64,000 nucleotides of DNA. It comes from Aureobasidium sp. EXF-3400 (Eukaryota; Ascomycota; Dothideomycetes; Dothideales; Saccotheciaceae). Of this stretch, positions 22,815 through 33,740 are shown one piece after another. Below the pieces are notes generated by a model, which saw nothing but the letters and a program-made list of their open reading frames with translations, was not told the origin of the DNA and did no database searches. The stretch's first letter is position 1. Each line of letters starts with the position of its first letter. Position numbers and translations under genes: made by a program. The DNA is taken from positions 62,001 through 126,000 of the forward strand of contig SWBL01000008.1 of assembly GCA_024195585.1 (NCBI GenBank). The letters are read 5' to 3'.

Positions 22815-25800
22815 CTACTCAAGACCAGAAACAGCTCCTCTGCCCATAACACCTCTACCAAACCACTCGCTAACAGTAGCGAATTTATCCCTGCTTCGTC
22901 CCAAAGCATCCAAGAACAATTCATGTCGATCAGCACTCTCATCCTGAGCCCGCTTGATAGCTTTAACGGTCGCATTATCATTCGCACACTTGGGACACTC
23001 AACATCAGACTCTTCATCACCAGCACCCACATACAAACACCTCTCATGGAAAGAGTGTTTGCACAAGAAATGCACAGTAGGCAGGTCCAAAGGCGCGCCA
23101 CAAGCACAGCATCTGGTTGCAGAAAAGGAAACAGGTTTGGTGGCCAAGGTTTCGAGCTCGTTGGCTTTGGCTGCTGTGTCGGTACGGTAAGAAGAGATGA
23201 GTTTGCGGTTACTAGCGATTTCGGCGCGTTCGCGTTCGATGGTTCGAGACAGGTATGTTTTGACTAAACCCATGGTGGCGACTTTGCTTTGCGAGAGGAT
23301 TTGGATGACTTGGAGGGGAGCCATGAGGCCGTCGTCGTCGATCTTTTTGAGCACGCTATCGAGTTCCGATGAGGCTTCAGCAAGAATTTCTTCAGTTGAG
23401 GTGAAGTAGGCGAGTGCTGCTGGATAGAGTTGTGGTTCTTCAGGTCCGTATTTGCGGAGAGCTTTGATGGCGCCAGTAGTGTCATTTGCGGCAGTGTAGG
23501 ATCGGAAGATATCGAAATAGAGACCGCGCTGTTCTCTTACGAGAGTGGTGCCATCACGGAAGTTTGACAGATGTGAGAGCAGAAGAATGTTGGAAGTACC
23601 CATACGTGTCTGTAGAATAGGTTAGTACTCTGAAGCTCCAGACATAAGTGCACAAGAACGCGATGGTTTCCTGCATCCATTCTCCCCATGTGCTAAAGTT
23701 CGTAACTTCCATCGTGCTCCAGCTATAGCAAAGAGCATACTGTAGAAATGCACATAGTATCAGGAAACCGGAGAGTGCCCACTGCGAGACGGCAAAATAT
23801 TGACTCTCAATGGACCCTAGCCTGTTTCCCAACAATATTGTGCATTTCTACAGACACACGCACGAAGAGGTTGTATCTCGGGAGGATGCATCAGGAGAAG
23901 GTCCTTGTTGACTTACATTTTGTTCTTCCACCAAATGTCTTGCTTTGCTTTCCCATTCACTCTTCTCATCGCCAGTCTTCTTGCTCGCAATCTGGAGGTA
24001 CATCTCAAACAGCGTTGTGTAGAGATCTGTCTTGTCCTCGTCTTTCAAACCAGAACTGGCAATACAGGCTTCGAGGAACGAGATGAACTCATCCGGATGA
24101 TCCACAAAGGATGAGAACGCTGCTCTCGGCTTCGGTACCTTGTACTCGACATACTCGTCCTCAACAGTGGTCTCGATTACTTGCTGCGTTGTCTTGGTAC
24201 CTCCTGGCGTACGTGGTACTTCTGCGCTCATGTAGGGCAGGGGTATCAGGGCAGCTAGATTTTGCACAGCAGAGGTTGCCATCTTGCCGATACCTCCAGA
24301 TTGTTCTTGTTCTGGGGTAATCTCTTGCTCCACAACTGCATCCTTCTTGGGACGGAAATTTCCTGTAAAGTAGTCGATGAAGAGTTGTTTTGTGTCTTCT
24401 GGACAGTGTTCAAGAAGCACGGTACCATACTTGGTAAGACTGTCATAAGCCTGCTCAGGTTCCAGACGCCATATATAAGCCAAGGCTTCGGCATATCTCT
24501 TGAGGTCTTCAATCAGGATATCTACAACCAAGCCGTGCTCATTATGCTTTCTTGCAAGGAACGCTGCCTGGTCCGAATAGCCACCTTGACGACACATAGT
24601 AATGGCAGTATCAAGGTCGAACTTCAGGTCTCCAGGCGACTTGATGAAATCTTCGAGCTTCTCGACATCTTTTAATTTTGCATAGCAATTTAGTAGCAGC
24701 GTAGTGTGATCTGAAGAAGCCCTGTGATGTTCATGCAACTCTTCCAAATACTCGATGAGGTTACGTATCCGTTGATTGTCGAGAAATTTGCGAATGATCT
24801 GTGACGGTTCAGTGTTGTCAATAGCGCGGAGGTACTGTTGCATGGCCGTGTCGAAGTCGCCCTTCCGGTAGAGGTAATCACCGTATTTGCGGAAGATGAG
24901 ATTCTGCTGGACAGCATCCACCTTTTCTTTTTGTGCCAAGTTGATAGCCAGTACGAAGAACTCGCGTTGATACAAGACTTCGAGCTTCTGTTGGAAGGTC
25001 TTCTCGGTGTATCGCAGGACTTTGCCGTCTAGTGTCACGATATAGACATGACCCCAAGCAGCGAATAGAGCATTCACTTGACTCGGCAGAGCCTCGGTAT
25101 GTGCAATAAGTTTGAGGTCGGGGTTGAGGATAGTGAAGTTAGAGGTGCTGAAGAGATCATCTGCTTGGCCCCCACCGAATGATCGAGTGGGAGCGTTCGT
25201 CATGGTCTTTGGTGGCGAAACCAGCAAAACATAGTCCTTGTACATGGCAGTGAGTTTCTTTGGGCCTTCATAGGCATACGAAGCAACTCTGCCGCGGGGG
25301 TTGTAAGCATAGACAGCATCGTCGCGGGCAACGATAATATCGTTGGAGTGCAGATCCTTTGTCAGACAACCGACAGCGCAACCGTGTTCATCCAGAGTAC
25401 GAGCGGGCTGACCCTGACCTTTGCCAGAAATGATGAGGGTTGATATCCTGCTCGTGGTGGAGATGAAGAGGGTAGTGACGTTGGCTTCCCTGAACTCGAG
25501 ACCAGTGATGGGTTCATCTGTTTCAAGAACGGTGCGCTGTTTTGTTCCGCGATCATGAATGAAATCGCCTCTTATTACGGTGACAGCACCATTTGCGAAA
25601 CCGACAGCAACTTGGGACAGGTCGCGCAGAACAGCAAAGGCGGAGACAGGGAACGGCTTCCTGCCATTTGTAACCGAGACGGAGGTGAGACAGCGCGGTG
25701 TGCCAGTCTTCTTATCAGGGCGGTCTAATGCCCAGACCTTTAGGACAGGTTCATGAGGCAAGTCTTCGGCGAGGGTGACGAGTAGCGATGAGTGTGGGAT

Positions 25801-26079
25801 TTGGCGGATGTTGGTTAAAGCACCGGATTCATGAGCTTTCCATGATTGTGTTGTTTTGAATGATTGATTCAGGATGCGTATGGTGCCATCCGGAGAGCCA
25901 ACATAGACGTGATCGGAGCTGGCAGTTATACAACTGACACTACCTTTCTAACAACACTGGTCAACCTAGGGTCCGGAGTTGTGTGATTAGTCGTCGCATA
26001 CCTCTAATATGGACTGATCAGCGTCGTTGATGGGTGTTACATCGAAGAATCGAAATGCTTTCCACGATGTCAAGGCCAT
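22815..26079 (-). CDS. VPS11: VPS11/PEP5, core subunit of HOPS and CORVET tethering complexes
   Basis: Exons 26002-26079, 23917-25947 and 22815-23609 join in phase 0 to 967 residues, the normal size. The N-terminal half is a beta-propeller (SSDHVYVGSPDGTIRIL onwards), the middle is the clathrin-repeat alpha-solenoid (KYGDYLYRKGDFDTAMQQYL, YAEALAYIWRLEPEQAYDSL), and the C-terminus is a RING-type finger, CCACG...C.H.FHERCL...CPKC (exon 3). VPS11 is an E3-like scaffold for vesicle tethering and fusion at the vacuole and endosome. The last intron (23610-23916) is 307 nt, about six times longer than other introns nearby, and holds an inverted-repeat element. The gene is divergent from the AT-hook gene, 440 bases apart. 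Confidence 0.95.
23716..23863. repeat. MITE-like inverted-repeat element in VPS11 intron (copy 1)
   Basis: Two ~32-base arms face each other: 23740-23771 (CTGTAGAAATGCAC...) and 23821-23853 (...GTGCATTTCTACAG), identical over the outer 14 bases and similar further in (CCGGTTTCC/CCTGTTTCC), around a ~49-base core. Unit size, terminal inverted repeats and lack of coding capacity suggest a miniature inverted-repeat transposable element. No clean target-site duplication was seen. A related sequence lies at about 26215-26368, including the outer flank (TATA-CAAAGAGCAT). Confidence 0.6.
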
Positions 26080-26519
26080 CTTGTCAAGCCATGTCCTTCT
26101 TGTCGCAGCTGTTAGGGACTATGTAATGCGCGCGTCGGCGACGTCTCCGTCATCTCGACCGAGCGCCCGAGCTCATCTTGGCACGAGTTAGATTCCTCCC
26201 TGTATTCATCGTACTCCGACTATATCAAAGAGCATCTTCAATACTATAACAAGGCACAGTTGTTTTCAGAAGCAGAGGCATGACCAAGGAGAGCTATCAA
26301 GATGTCGCCTCTCAGTAGACACCATCTGTTTCCTAATAGTATTGTGCATTTTTATAGCCACATCCATATAGGTACTCTTGCACATGGGGCGGGAGTTAGA
26401 TTGAATCATGTGATTTCGCGGGGTCGCAACTTCCTTTCCGTCGCGTCTTCCTCTTGCTGATTCTAGGCCTCAGCTGTGGGCTGTGAGCACTAACAATCTA
26501 GCTCCATGTCAATTGCATC
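26080..26519. promoter_or_regulatory. shared divergent promoter VPS11 / AT-hook gene
   Basis: 440 bases separate the two start codons. The region is GC-rich near VPS11 (GCGCGCGTCGGCGACGTC around 26130) and includes the decayed copy of the inverted-repeat element at 26215-26368. Confidence 0.5.
26215..26368. repeat. decayed copy 2 of the MITE-like element
   Basis: Matches copy 1 at both ends: CTATATCAAAGAGCAT near 26219 (copy 1 CTATAGCAAAGAGCAT near 23723) and CTGTTTCCTAATAGTATTG plus TGCATTTTTATAG near 26328-26357. Over the right arm every difference from copy 1 is a transition (C/T or A/G). The left arm is eroded (CAATACTATAACAAGG...ACAG). Confidence 0.5.
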
Positions 26520-28445
26520 ATGCCGCCTCGTTTCAACGAGATCCTCGACTCGGAAGATGAAGATGATCTCGTTGCTGTAAAGCCTCCTCCCTTGGTGGCG
26601 ACAACTCCAAGTGGGGAAGACGCGCCAGTTGACATGGATGTAGATCAATCTACTGCCAGCACCGAAGAGCTGCTCAGACGAGCTCAAGTCGCCTTGATGG
26701 CTCCCACCCAAGAAGACGTCCCTGTCGTCAATTTCTCTGATCTTGCTGCCACTTCAGTCGATACTTCGCCCTCGAGTACCAACAAGAAGCGTCCTCTGCT
26801 TGACACCGATCCTCAACCTCGTTCGTCTGGCAAACTCAAGCGCATCAAGATTGTCACAAAGCCCGAGTCCCATGACACTTCCGCCGACGTTTATGACCCA
26901 CCTCACATTCCTCCTTTCGATGGCACCAGCGACACCATTCCTGGTCCCACTCTGCTATCTGCAGCTGGTCATGATCTGCTCAATTCAACGAGAACCCCTA
27001 AGCCTCGACAACGCAATTCTTCCCAGAACCAGCACTCTTCTTCCGACCAGATGAATAGCCTTACTCCATGGTCGGGCACTGCTCTTGCAAGCAGCGATAG
27101 AATCAACTCTGACGATGCCATTGGTCTGCCCAAGGAGATGTACATCCCTAGACCCAGTCGCTCGAGGTCTGCGCAAGTCGACACAAGTCACATTGACTAC
27201 ACTAGGATCGTTGAGAAGGAGGCCAAAAAGTCTAGACCCAAGCGTTCCATCACAGACACTGCCGACCATTCCACCGCTGCCTCAATATTCCCTGAGCATC
27301 CCATCGATCAGGCTCCTGAGTTCGAGAGATTGTCGCCCACACCTGACGCTTCTCATCTGAAGAATTCACCTCACCTCGCATCCACTGTACCCGAGTCTGT
27401 TCAGGCTCCCTTCTCATCTGCCAAATCTTCGAAATCAGCTAAGAAAACCGCCAATACGAAACAGCCTGGTAAACGTGGTCGCCCAAGGAAAAACGTTGTC
27501 CTAGACGAGGAAGATGAGCTGGCGCATGAGAATGTTGCCTTATCAACAATAAACAAAACACCCGCATCGGCCAAGACAGAGGTTCAGGTCGTCATAGATG
27601 CAAGACCTGAATCATCACTGGCAGCTACTATACTCGCACAGCTTAGGCAGCGGACATCAAGAGAATCAACTTCAAAGCCACCGGATGAACAACCGCCACA
27701 GGAAGACATCTCTGGTCCATCCCGAGAAGCCAATGCTGAAATTGTGAAGGCCGAACCTGATCTCGAAGCTGACGAGGAGTCGGAGGATGACATCGTAAAG
27801 CCTAGAACCAATGCCAGAACCAAGGCAAAGGCCAAGTCAAAAGCGAGATCGAAGACACCGGAGCCTGTCTACAAAGAAGACGATGAATCTGAGCATGAAG
27901 TCTATGACGAATATTCGCAGGAAGTTATCAAAACGAAATCAAAGAGCAAAGCAAAGCCCAAGGCGAAAGCGAAAACGAAAGCAAAAGGCAAAGCAGCGAA
28001 AACTGTTGTCGTACCAGATCCACCTTCAGACCATGAGGAAGATGTGCCCGAGCCGCCTTTGCTAGACGACCACGAATCGGAAGTCGACCACATATCCGAA
28101 GCTGAGGAAGACTCGGCAGAAGAAGAATCTCCAAAACCAAAATCCAAGGCCAAAGCAAAAGCAAAACCTGAACCCAAGTCAAAAGCAAACGCCAAAACCA
28201 GAGCAGCAGCTCTCGAACCTGCTGCTGCTACACCTAAACCATCACCTCCTGTTCCTCAAGCAGAAACACCAAAACCTGCTGTTGTCGAAGTAGCCACTCC
28301 AGCTGCAGCCGTAACACCCAAAGTCACCACTATCAAGAAGGATGCAAAGTCTTCGACCAAACCTAGCTGGCAACAATCGACGTATCGGGTGGGGTTGAGT
28401 AAAACACAGCGGATTCCTTCGCTGCTCAAGGTGTTCAAGAAGTGA
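26520..28445 (+). CDS. AT-hook, Lys/Ala-rich nuclear protein, function unknown
   Basis: Single exon of 641 residues from MPPRFNEILDSEDEDD. Almost entirely low complexity and probably disordered. A canonical AT hook (KRGRPRKN, about residue 318) would bind the minor groove of AT-rich DNA. Two long arrays of alternating Lys-Ala/Ser/Pro (about 430-450, 475-500 and 540-560) resemble histone-H1-like tails, and acidic blocks (EEDVPEPPLLDDHESE) lie between them. The last ~25 residues, STYRVGLSKTQRIPSLLKVF, look like a separate conserved short motif. Nuclear localisation is inferred from the basic arrays. No enzyme domain seen. Confidence 0.8.
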   Translation: MPPRFNEILDSEDEDDLVAVKPPPLVATTPSGEDAPVDMDVDQSTASTEELLRRAQVALMAPTQEDVPVVNFSDLAATSVDTSPSSTNKKRPLLDTDPQPRSSGKLKRIKIVTKPESHDTSADVYDPPHIPPFDGTSDTIPGPTLLSAAGHDLLNSTRTPKPRQRNSSQNQHSSSDQMNSLTPWSGTALASSDRINSDDAIGLPKEMYIPRPSRSRSAQVDTSHIDYTRIVEKEAKKSRPKRSITDTADHSTAASIFPEHPIDQAPEFERLSPTPDASHLKNSPHLASTVPESVQAPFSSAKSSKSAKKTANTKQPGKRGRPRKNVVLDEEDELAHENVALSTINKTPASAKTEVQVVIDARPESSLAATILAQLRQRTSRESTSKPPDEQPPQEDISGPSREANAEIVKAEPDLEADEESEDDIVKPRTNARTKAKAKSKARSKTPEPVYKEDDESEHEVYDEYSQEVIKTKSKSKAKPKAKAKTKAKGKAAKTVVVPDPPSDHEEDVPEPPLLDDHESEVDHISEAEEDSAEEESPKPKSKAKAKAKPEPKSKANAKTRAAALEPAAATPKPSPPVPQAETPKPAVVEVATPAAAVTPKVTTIKKDAKSSTKPSWQQSTYRVGLSKTQRIPSLLKVFKK

Positions 28446-28890
28446 TTGTGTCATTCTTCTGATTTGTTCTTCCATGCATTGCGATGGCGTTACTGGGTGG
28501 CTGGATATTGGGTTTTGCTTCTGTGGCTTGTGGGTGTTTTGATTTCGGATGGGATGCATGGCAAGGCGACGAGTCGAGTAGAGTAGGTGGAGCTATGAGG
28601 TTTCTTTCTTGTTACGAATTGTATGATACCCTTCCTATTACAGCATATCTTATGGTAGCTATGTTTTCGTGGTAGCCTTTTCTATCTGCAAATCGAATGA
28701 TACAGAACTACACTAAGAGTCTGTTCTGCTATACGTCTAGCTCAATTGTGCGCTGCCGGTCGTGATAGTCAGGTGATTGTTTCCCATGAGTGGATGTTTT
28801 CGTTTGACTGCTCCAGCGGCATGCGTCCTGGTTGAGAATAGACATCGAGGATTCGCTGAAGGTTGCGGCTTGCATGCTCTTCTTCGCGCT
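28446..28890. other. intergenic between convergent genes
   Basis: About 445 bases between the stops of the AT-hook gene and DBR1. No gene recognised; it must carry both terminators. Confidence 0.5.
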
Positions 28891-30828
28891 CTAGTATCTA
28901 GGTCCTCCACGACCTCTGCCTCTTCCACGACCTCCATGTCCACCTCTACCACGCCCATTTCCTCTTCCTCTTCCTCCTCTGCCACCACCTCTAAACCCAC
29001 CATCTCTCCTCTGCTCATCAGGTCTGGGTCCCATTCTCATCCTCTCCTCCCTTTCTTCCTCTAAAATATCAAAAGGATTAGGGATCTCCAACATCTCACA
29101 AAATCTACTGGTCTGATTATTCGTGTATTCTTTCGGTGCGCCTTGAACGTGTATGCCAGCCGCAGCATCGAATACCGGAGCTGTGATTTCAAAGTTGTCA
29201 GGGATGGTCATATCTTTGACGTTTTCCTTGATCCAGGTCTCGGAGGCGGAGATCAGAGGCGCGTAATGGGATTCGCCGAGATCTGGTGGTGCGCGTGTGT
29301 TGGGGTCGCCACCGATGTTTAACTCGGAGGCAAAGACGCGAGTGATGGCTAGCCATTCTGTATCGTATTCTAATTGCAGAGGTCGTTGGACTGAAGCTGT
29401 AGGATCAGAGATTGCCGGCATAGAAAGCACCTGCAAGAACTCGCGATTTGGAAGGCATTTGTCCAAAGCCAGGAAATGAGTCTTTGTGTTTGTGATACCT
29501 GGAGGGTGGGAGATTGGTTGGTTTGTTGACTCGGGGCGAGGTGGAGGTTTTGCGAATGAGGCTGGTAGTTGGGCGCGGAGGTCTTCTGAAACTGTCGATG
29601 CGTGTGTGGTGTCATTCTCGGAAGCTGAGGGTGTAATCGGTACTCGGGCTCCATCTAGTCCTTGGCCCGGAGCTACTGGTGCGGTTGTTGGTTCGGCATC
29701 GTCTTCGAGTTCGAGATCGATCTCGTCTGCGTTGACTGGCAGAACTGCAACACTTTCGCTAGGCTTCGATGTTGGCGCTGGCTCGTCATCGTCCATGTCG
29801 AGGTCAATCTCATCCGTGCTTTTCGTTGGCTGCTCTGAAGCTGGTGCTTCTTCGTCATCCATGTCCAGGTCGATCTCGTCCGAGTTCTTCTTAGTCGCCT
29901 CTTCCACAGCGACTCCACTGCTTGCAGAAGCTGTAGGACCAGATGTGTGACCAGGATTTTCATGGTCAATGACTGCGGCATACTTGCAATGCAAATGCGC
30001 ACTGAACCAATACGGTGGCCTCAGTCTGTCCATCACATGAGTTGCAGCCACACTGCCCAGTTGACCATTCCTAGCATCTTCTTCCAGATGCGCTTTTTGT
30101 CTGAACAACTTCTTCCAATCACCCTTCCACTCCACACCTCTAGGCCAGTCATGAGAGATTCCCACGTCAACCTGTGTGCGTATTTGCAGCAATTTTCTCA
30201 CATCAAGTTCTCTGACGTGATAGATGCTTTTCACATCACCTTCGTTGTAAGGAAGCCTTTCATGATGTTGCTTCTTGTAGTCGAAGCCTTTCCAGATACC
30301 GCTCATACCAGCTATCCTCAAAGGACCGAGTTTGAGCACGTTTGCCGCACCCATGTAGTAGATGTTCGGTGCCACCCAGCCACCATAGTACAATTCAAAG
30401 AGATAGTTGGCGGCTTCGTGGTTTCCACCAACAAAGATTGTTAGGTAAGGTGCTTTGCGAGCTCCAGAGTAGTATTCGTGGAAATCGTGCATTTCGCGGT
30501 ATTTGGCTGGCATGGAGACACATTGTAAATCATGTGCATTGCGTACTGACTGTGTTTTTGAGTTTTAGTATTGATGTTGTTGACTTCTGGTTGCAGGGGT
30601 TTTGATGAGGATACCTGGAAATCACCTCCGATGATGAGTAGATCGACTCCTGGCCAGCCTTTTACTGCGCATGCTCGTTCGATTGAAGCGTAGATTGCAT
30701 GGAGTGTGCCGTGACCCTGTTGCTTGTGAGCTGATTTTACAATGACCTGGTGTGAGGATTTGGTCAAAACATACGCATCCTTCGACAGCGATTCTGACGC
30801 CATGCTCCTCGGACAGTTGTGGCTCCAT
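28891..30828 (-). CDS. DBR1: RNA lariat debranching enzyme
   Basis: Exons 30775-30828, 30615-30716 and 28891-30549 give 604 residues. The metallophosphoesterase core is intact: IAVEGCGHG (with the Dbr1-specific Cys and His), LLIIGGDFQSVRN, FVGGNHEA, GGWVAPNIYYMG, GISHDWP and SAHLHCKYAAV. Introns sit just after EGC and after GDFQ, and the reading frame continues cleanly. An ATG inside exon 3 (MPAKYREM) is not the start. Dbr1 cuts the 2'-5' bond of intron lariats in the nucleus. The insert between the catalytic and C-terminal domains has three copies of a DEIDLDMDDxE acidic unit, and the C-terminus ends in an RGG-rich tail (GGRGRGNGRGRGG) likely to bind RNA. Confidence 0.95.
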
Positions 30829-31119
30829 CTTCAGTTCGCTTCCTCGTCAGGAAGTATAATGACTGAGACTAAATGTCGCTAGATCGGAAGGAAAGGGAGA
30901 TGCATCGTTTGGTAGTCTCATGGAAAGTGATGTCTTGGCGTCGACAGTCGCACCTCCATCAACCATCGATGTCGCTGCCTGTTAGTGCTTGCCATACTCA
31001 ACTTCATCGACTTTGAACTATCGAATGAAAACCCCATCAAACACTTCACTTTTTGATTGACCAGCTGCATACACGAGACCAGCCGTTCACCAAGTTCTCA
31101 AATCTCAGTTTCCGACATC

Positions 31120-31566
31120 ATGTCGTCCTTTTCATCACACAACGACCTCCTCCAATGCGTGGGTAACAACAATTTCTTCCACCACTACAAGCAGAAAATA
31201 AATTCCGAAAATGTGAATCTCCCTCTTCACTTTCTTCTTCTTCTTCTCACCTCTTTGAATCCCTTTCACCCTCCTCTCTTCCTTGTTATGCATCGCATCC
31301 CCTGACAATTCCACAAGTTATTCGTCAACCTACGCAACGCAGCAGCAAGTTGGGGCACAGAAAGCGCACAATACAAAGAAGTGCACAAGATGGTCTACGA
31401 TCACCTGCGAGAAATGCAAGCTCAAGGCAAGAAGACAGATCTCAGCGGAACAAAAACAAGGCAGGCACAGCAATTGGAAGCTGAGGCTGATAGTCTGTCT
31501 GCGGCATTCCAAAAGCTAGATTTGCAGTTGAGAGATCAAGAGGCTGGGGAAAAGATGGAGGAGTAG
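31120..31566 (+). CDS. hypothetical small protein, two-exon model
   Basis: Exon 1 starts at ATG 31120 (MSSFSSHNDLLQC) and meets a GTGGGT or GTAACA donor near 31156-31161; exon 2 resumes near 31320 with LFVNLRNAAASWGTESAQYKEV and ends at 31566. The C-terminal ~60 residues are charged and helix-prone (REMQAQGKKTDLS, KLDLQLRDQEAGEKMEE), perhaps coiled coil. No family recognised. Divergent from DBR1 with 291 bases between starts. The exon-1 boundary is uncertain. Confidence 0.5.
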
Positions 31567-31817
31567 AATGATGACAGATGAAGAGGGGAAGAAACAAGCA
31601 TTGGGACCGGAGTTTTGTAAGGGTTTGTAATAAAATGGTTGTTTTTTTGTGTTTCTCAATCATTTAAATTTGTTGATAGCTGATCTAGCCAGCGAATAAA
31701 CGCGCAAAGTGGTATCTGATTTGATGCGTCTCTTTCTTTTCCCCAAAACTTCTAGATGTCCATTTTATCTTCAACATCATCGACATGTTCCAATTTTCTC
31801 TTCCTGCCACCATCTAG

Positions 31818-33382
31818 TCATTCGGTGGTAGGTTGCTCCTTCTCCTCAGTCTGCGTGTAACCGTAGTTTTCGGTATTGATGTCCTTGAGACCCAAATCCT
31901 CCTCTTCCTCCTCAGTACGCTCGTACTCCACGACCGAGATTTGCGGGTCGGGTGCAGGAGCAGTGTAACTTTGGACGTATGAAGAAGCGAGAGGGTCCTC
32001 AATGACAACAGTGAAAGGTCTCTTGCCTTCAATGGCTTCACCAAGGGTTGTGAAGAAGTCTTCCCAGGTGCGCTTCTTCTCGGTCTCCATGGAGTCGGCC
32101 GCGGCGCGGAGTTCTTCTTCATCGTCGCCGTTCTCGAGACCGAAAGCTTGAGCGCGGAGATCTTTGCGGAAGTTGGTCAGTAGACCTTCGACGGTAGTGA
32201 AGCGGCCACCCTGAGTACCAGGCTCGACACGGAGACCCAGTTCGGGACAATGAAGAGCGGCACTTTCAGATTTGAGGACGTCACGGGCAAGATCTTCGGG
32301 AGTGTTGACTTGGAGAGTGATTCTTGAGCCCTTCTCGGGAACTTCACCACCAGTCTTGACTTCGTTGCTGCGGTAACCGCAGTGTTCGCAGACAGTGCTC
32401 ATAAGAACAACTTGCTTGAAGAAGGGAATGTTGACCATCTTCATGTTGGTTGTGCAGTGGCGTGTGCAGCCAGGACAGCTGGCGGGGAAAGAGTAGACTT
32501 CATTCTCGCGGATTTCATCTTCGTCGACGTTGTTGGTAGTGACTGTTCTTGGTGCTTCGTTACCACCAACAAGACCACCAGCGGCACGGTATTCAGGTCT
32601 GATTTCGGTTTCAGGAGCGTCTTGACCATCGACAGGGCCTTCTTCGCCGAGACCGAGAGCAGCATTTTGTTCAGGGCTTCTGGCGAACTCGGTGCGGGTG
32701 TATTTGTGACGGGCGTCGGTGGGTGAGGGCTGGATAAATGAGTTTCCGGCTGGATCCTCGGCGGAAACGGTGAAGGGATATCTCTTGCCCTCGAGCATGT
32801 CACCGAGAGCTTGAATGATCTCGGCGACCTTTGCACCAGCCTCAGGCATCTGCTCCATTCTAGCCTCCTGATTTTGCGAGAGATCCTCCTTGACACCAGC
32901 AAGGATACCTTCAATGTTTGTCATCTGACCTCTTCCTTGAGGAATTTCGAGGTCAATGTCCTCAATTCTGAAAGCGCAGCTGTCGCCTTTGACGACGGAT
33001 CTTTGGAAGTCGTCGGCATTCTCGACCTTGAAGACGTATTTTGAGCCGCGTTCCTGGATTTGACCGGCAGATGAGATTTCGGTGTTCTTGAAGCTGCAGT
33101 GAGGACAGTAGAAGGACGAGAGGACGATTTCGCGGAAGTAAGGAATACGAGTAAGAAGGAGGCGGGTCATGCCCTAGAAGAAAGTTAGTGTTGCGCAGAT
33201 GAGAAGTGACTGTTAGTGGGACTCACGTCTGCGTGACAGTTCATGCACAAACTCTCAATCTCGTCGACGACTCTCTGATCGTCACCGTCTTCAGTCGAAG
33301 CGTTCATGCCCTCGACCTGGCGACCCATGTCCTCGAAGAGGTCCTTCTGGGCTAATGATCCAGACTTGTTGTTTGCCGCCAT
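31818..33382 (-). CDS. ZPR1: zinc finger protein ZPR1
   Basis: Two exons: one from ATG 33382 ending at NCHAD, with donor GTGAGT, and one from GMTRLLL to the stop at 31818; about 495 residues. Two ZPR1 modules are in tandem. Each has a C4 finger (CMNCHAD...CPHC across the intron, and CPGCTRHC...CEHCGYRS) followed by an alpha/beta domain starting GSKYVFKV and GSRITLQV. The C-terminal tail is acidic (ERTEEEEEDLGL). ZPR1 is an eEF1A-specific folding chaperone and shuttles to the nucleus under growth signals. The first Cys pair sits in exon 1, so the intron splits the first finger. Confidence 0.96.
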
Positions 33383-33740
33383 TGTTGCGAAAGTGTGTGT
33401 TGTGGAGCTAGAGTTGTTGCAGGAAGACTCTTGTCGATGTGGAGTAGTCGGATTATGTGAATGTCCGGTCGGTGGTTGATTGTAAATAGCGACGAAAAAA
33501 AGTTGTTGCGAGAGTCAGTTGTAAAGGAAAGTCGGATTAGCAATGCGACTGGGCGCTGCCAGGGCTCGGGAGAAGCTTCTCGGCCAAAGACGTGCGCGGG
33601 GCAATAGTTTCGATTAAAAATTTCCAGCTTATCGATAACAACCAAAAAAGACGTCAGATCGAAGATAAGATATGATCTTTTGTTGATCACCTTTCTGATC
33701 AACATGTTCCAGCAACAGTATTTCGTGGGTGTTTATGCTT
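33383..33740. other. intergenic, ZPR1 promoter
   Basis: About 360 bases holding the ZPR1 upstream region and the terminator of the RPR2-like gene; nothing else recognised. Confidence 0.5.

Noticed and set aside
28891..30513. DBR1 model starting at the internal MPAKYREM
   Set aside because: It would drop the metal-binding N-terminus; two upstream exons restore it in frame.
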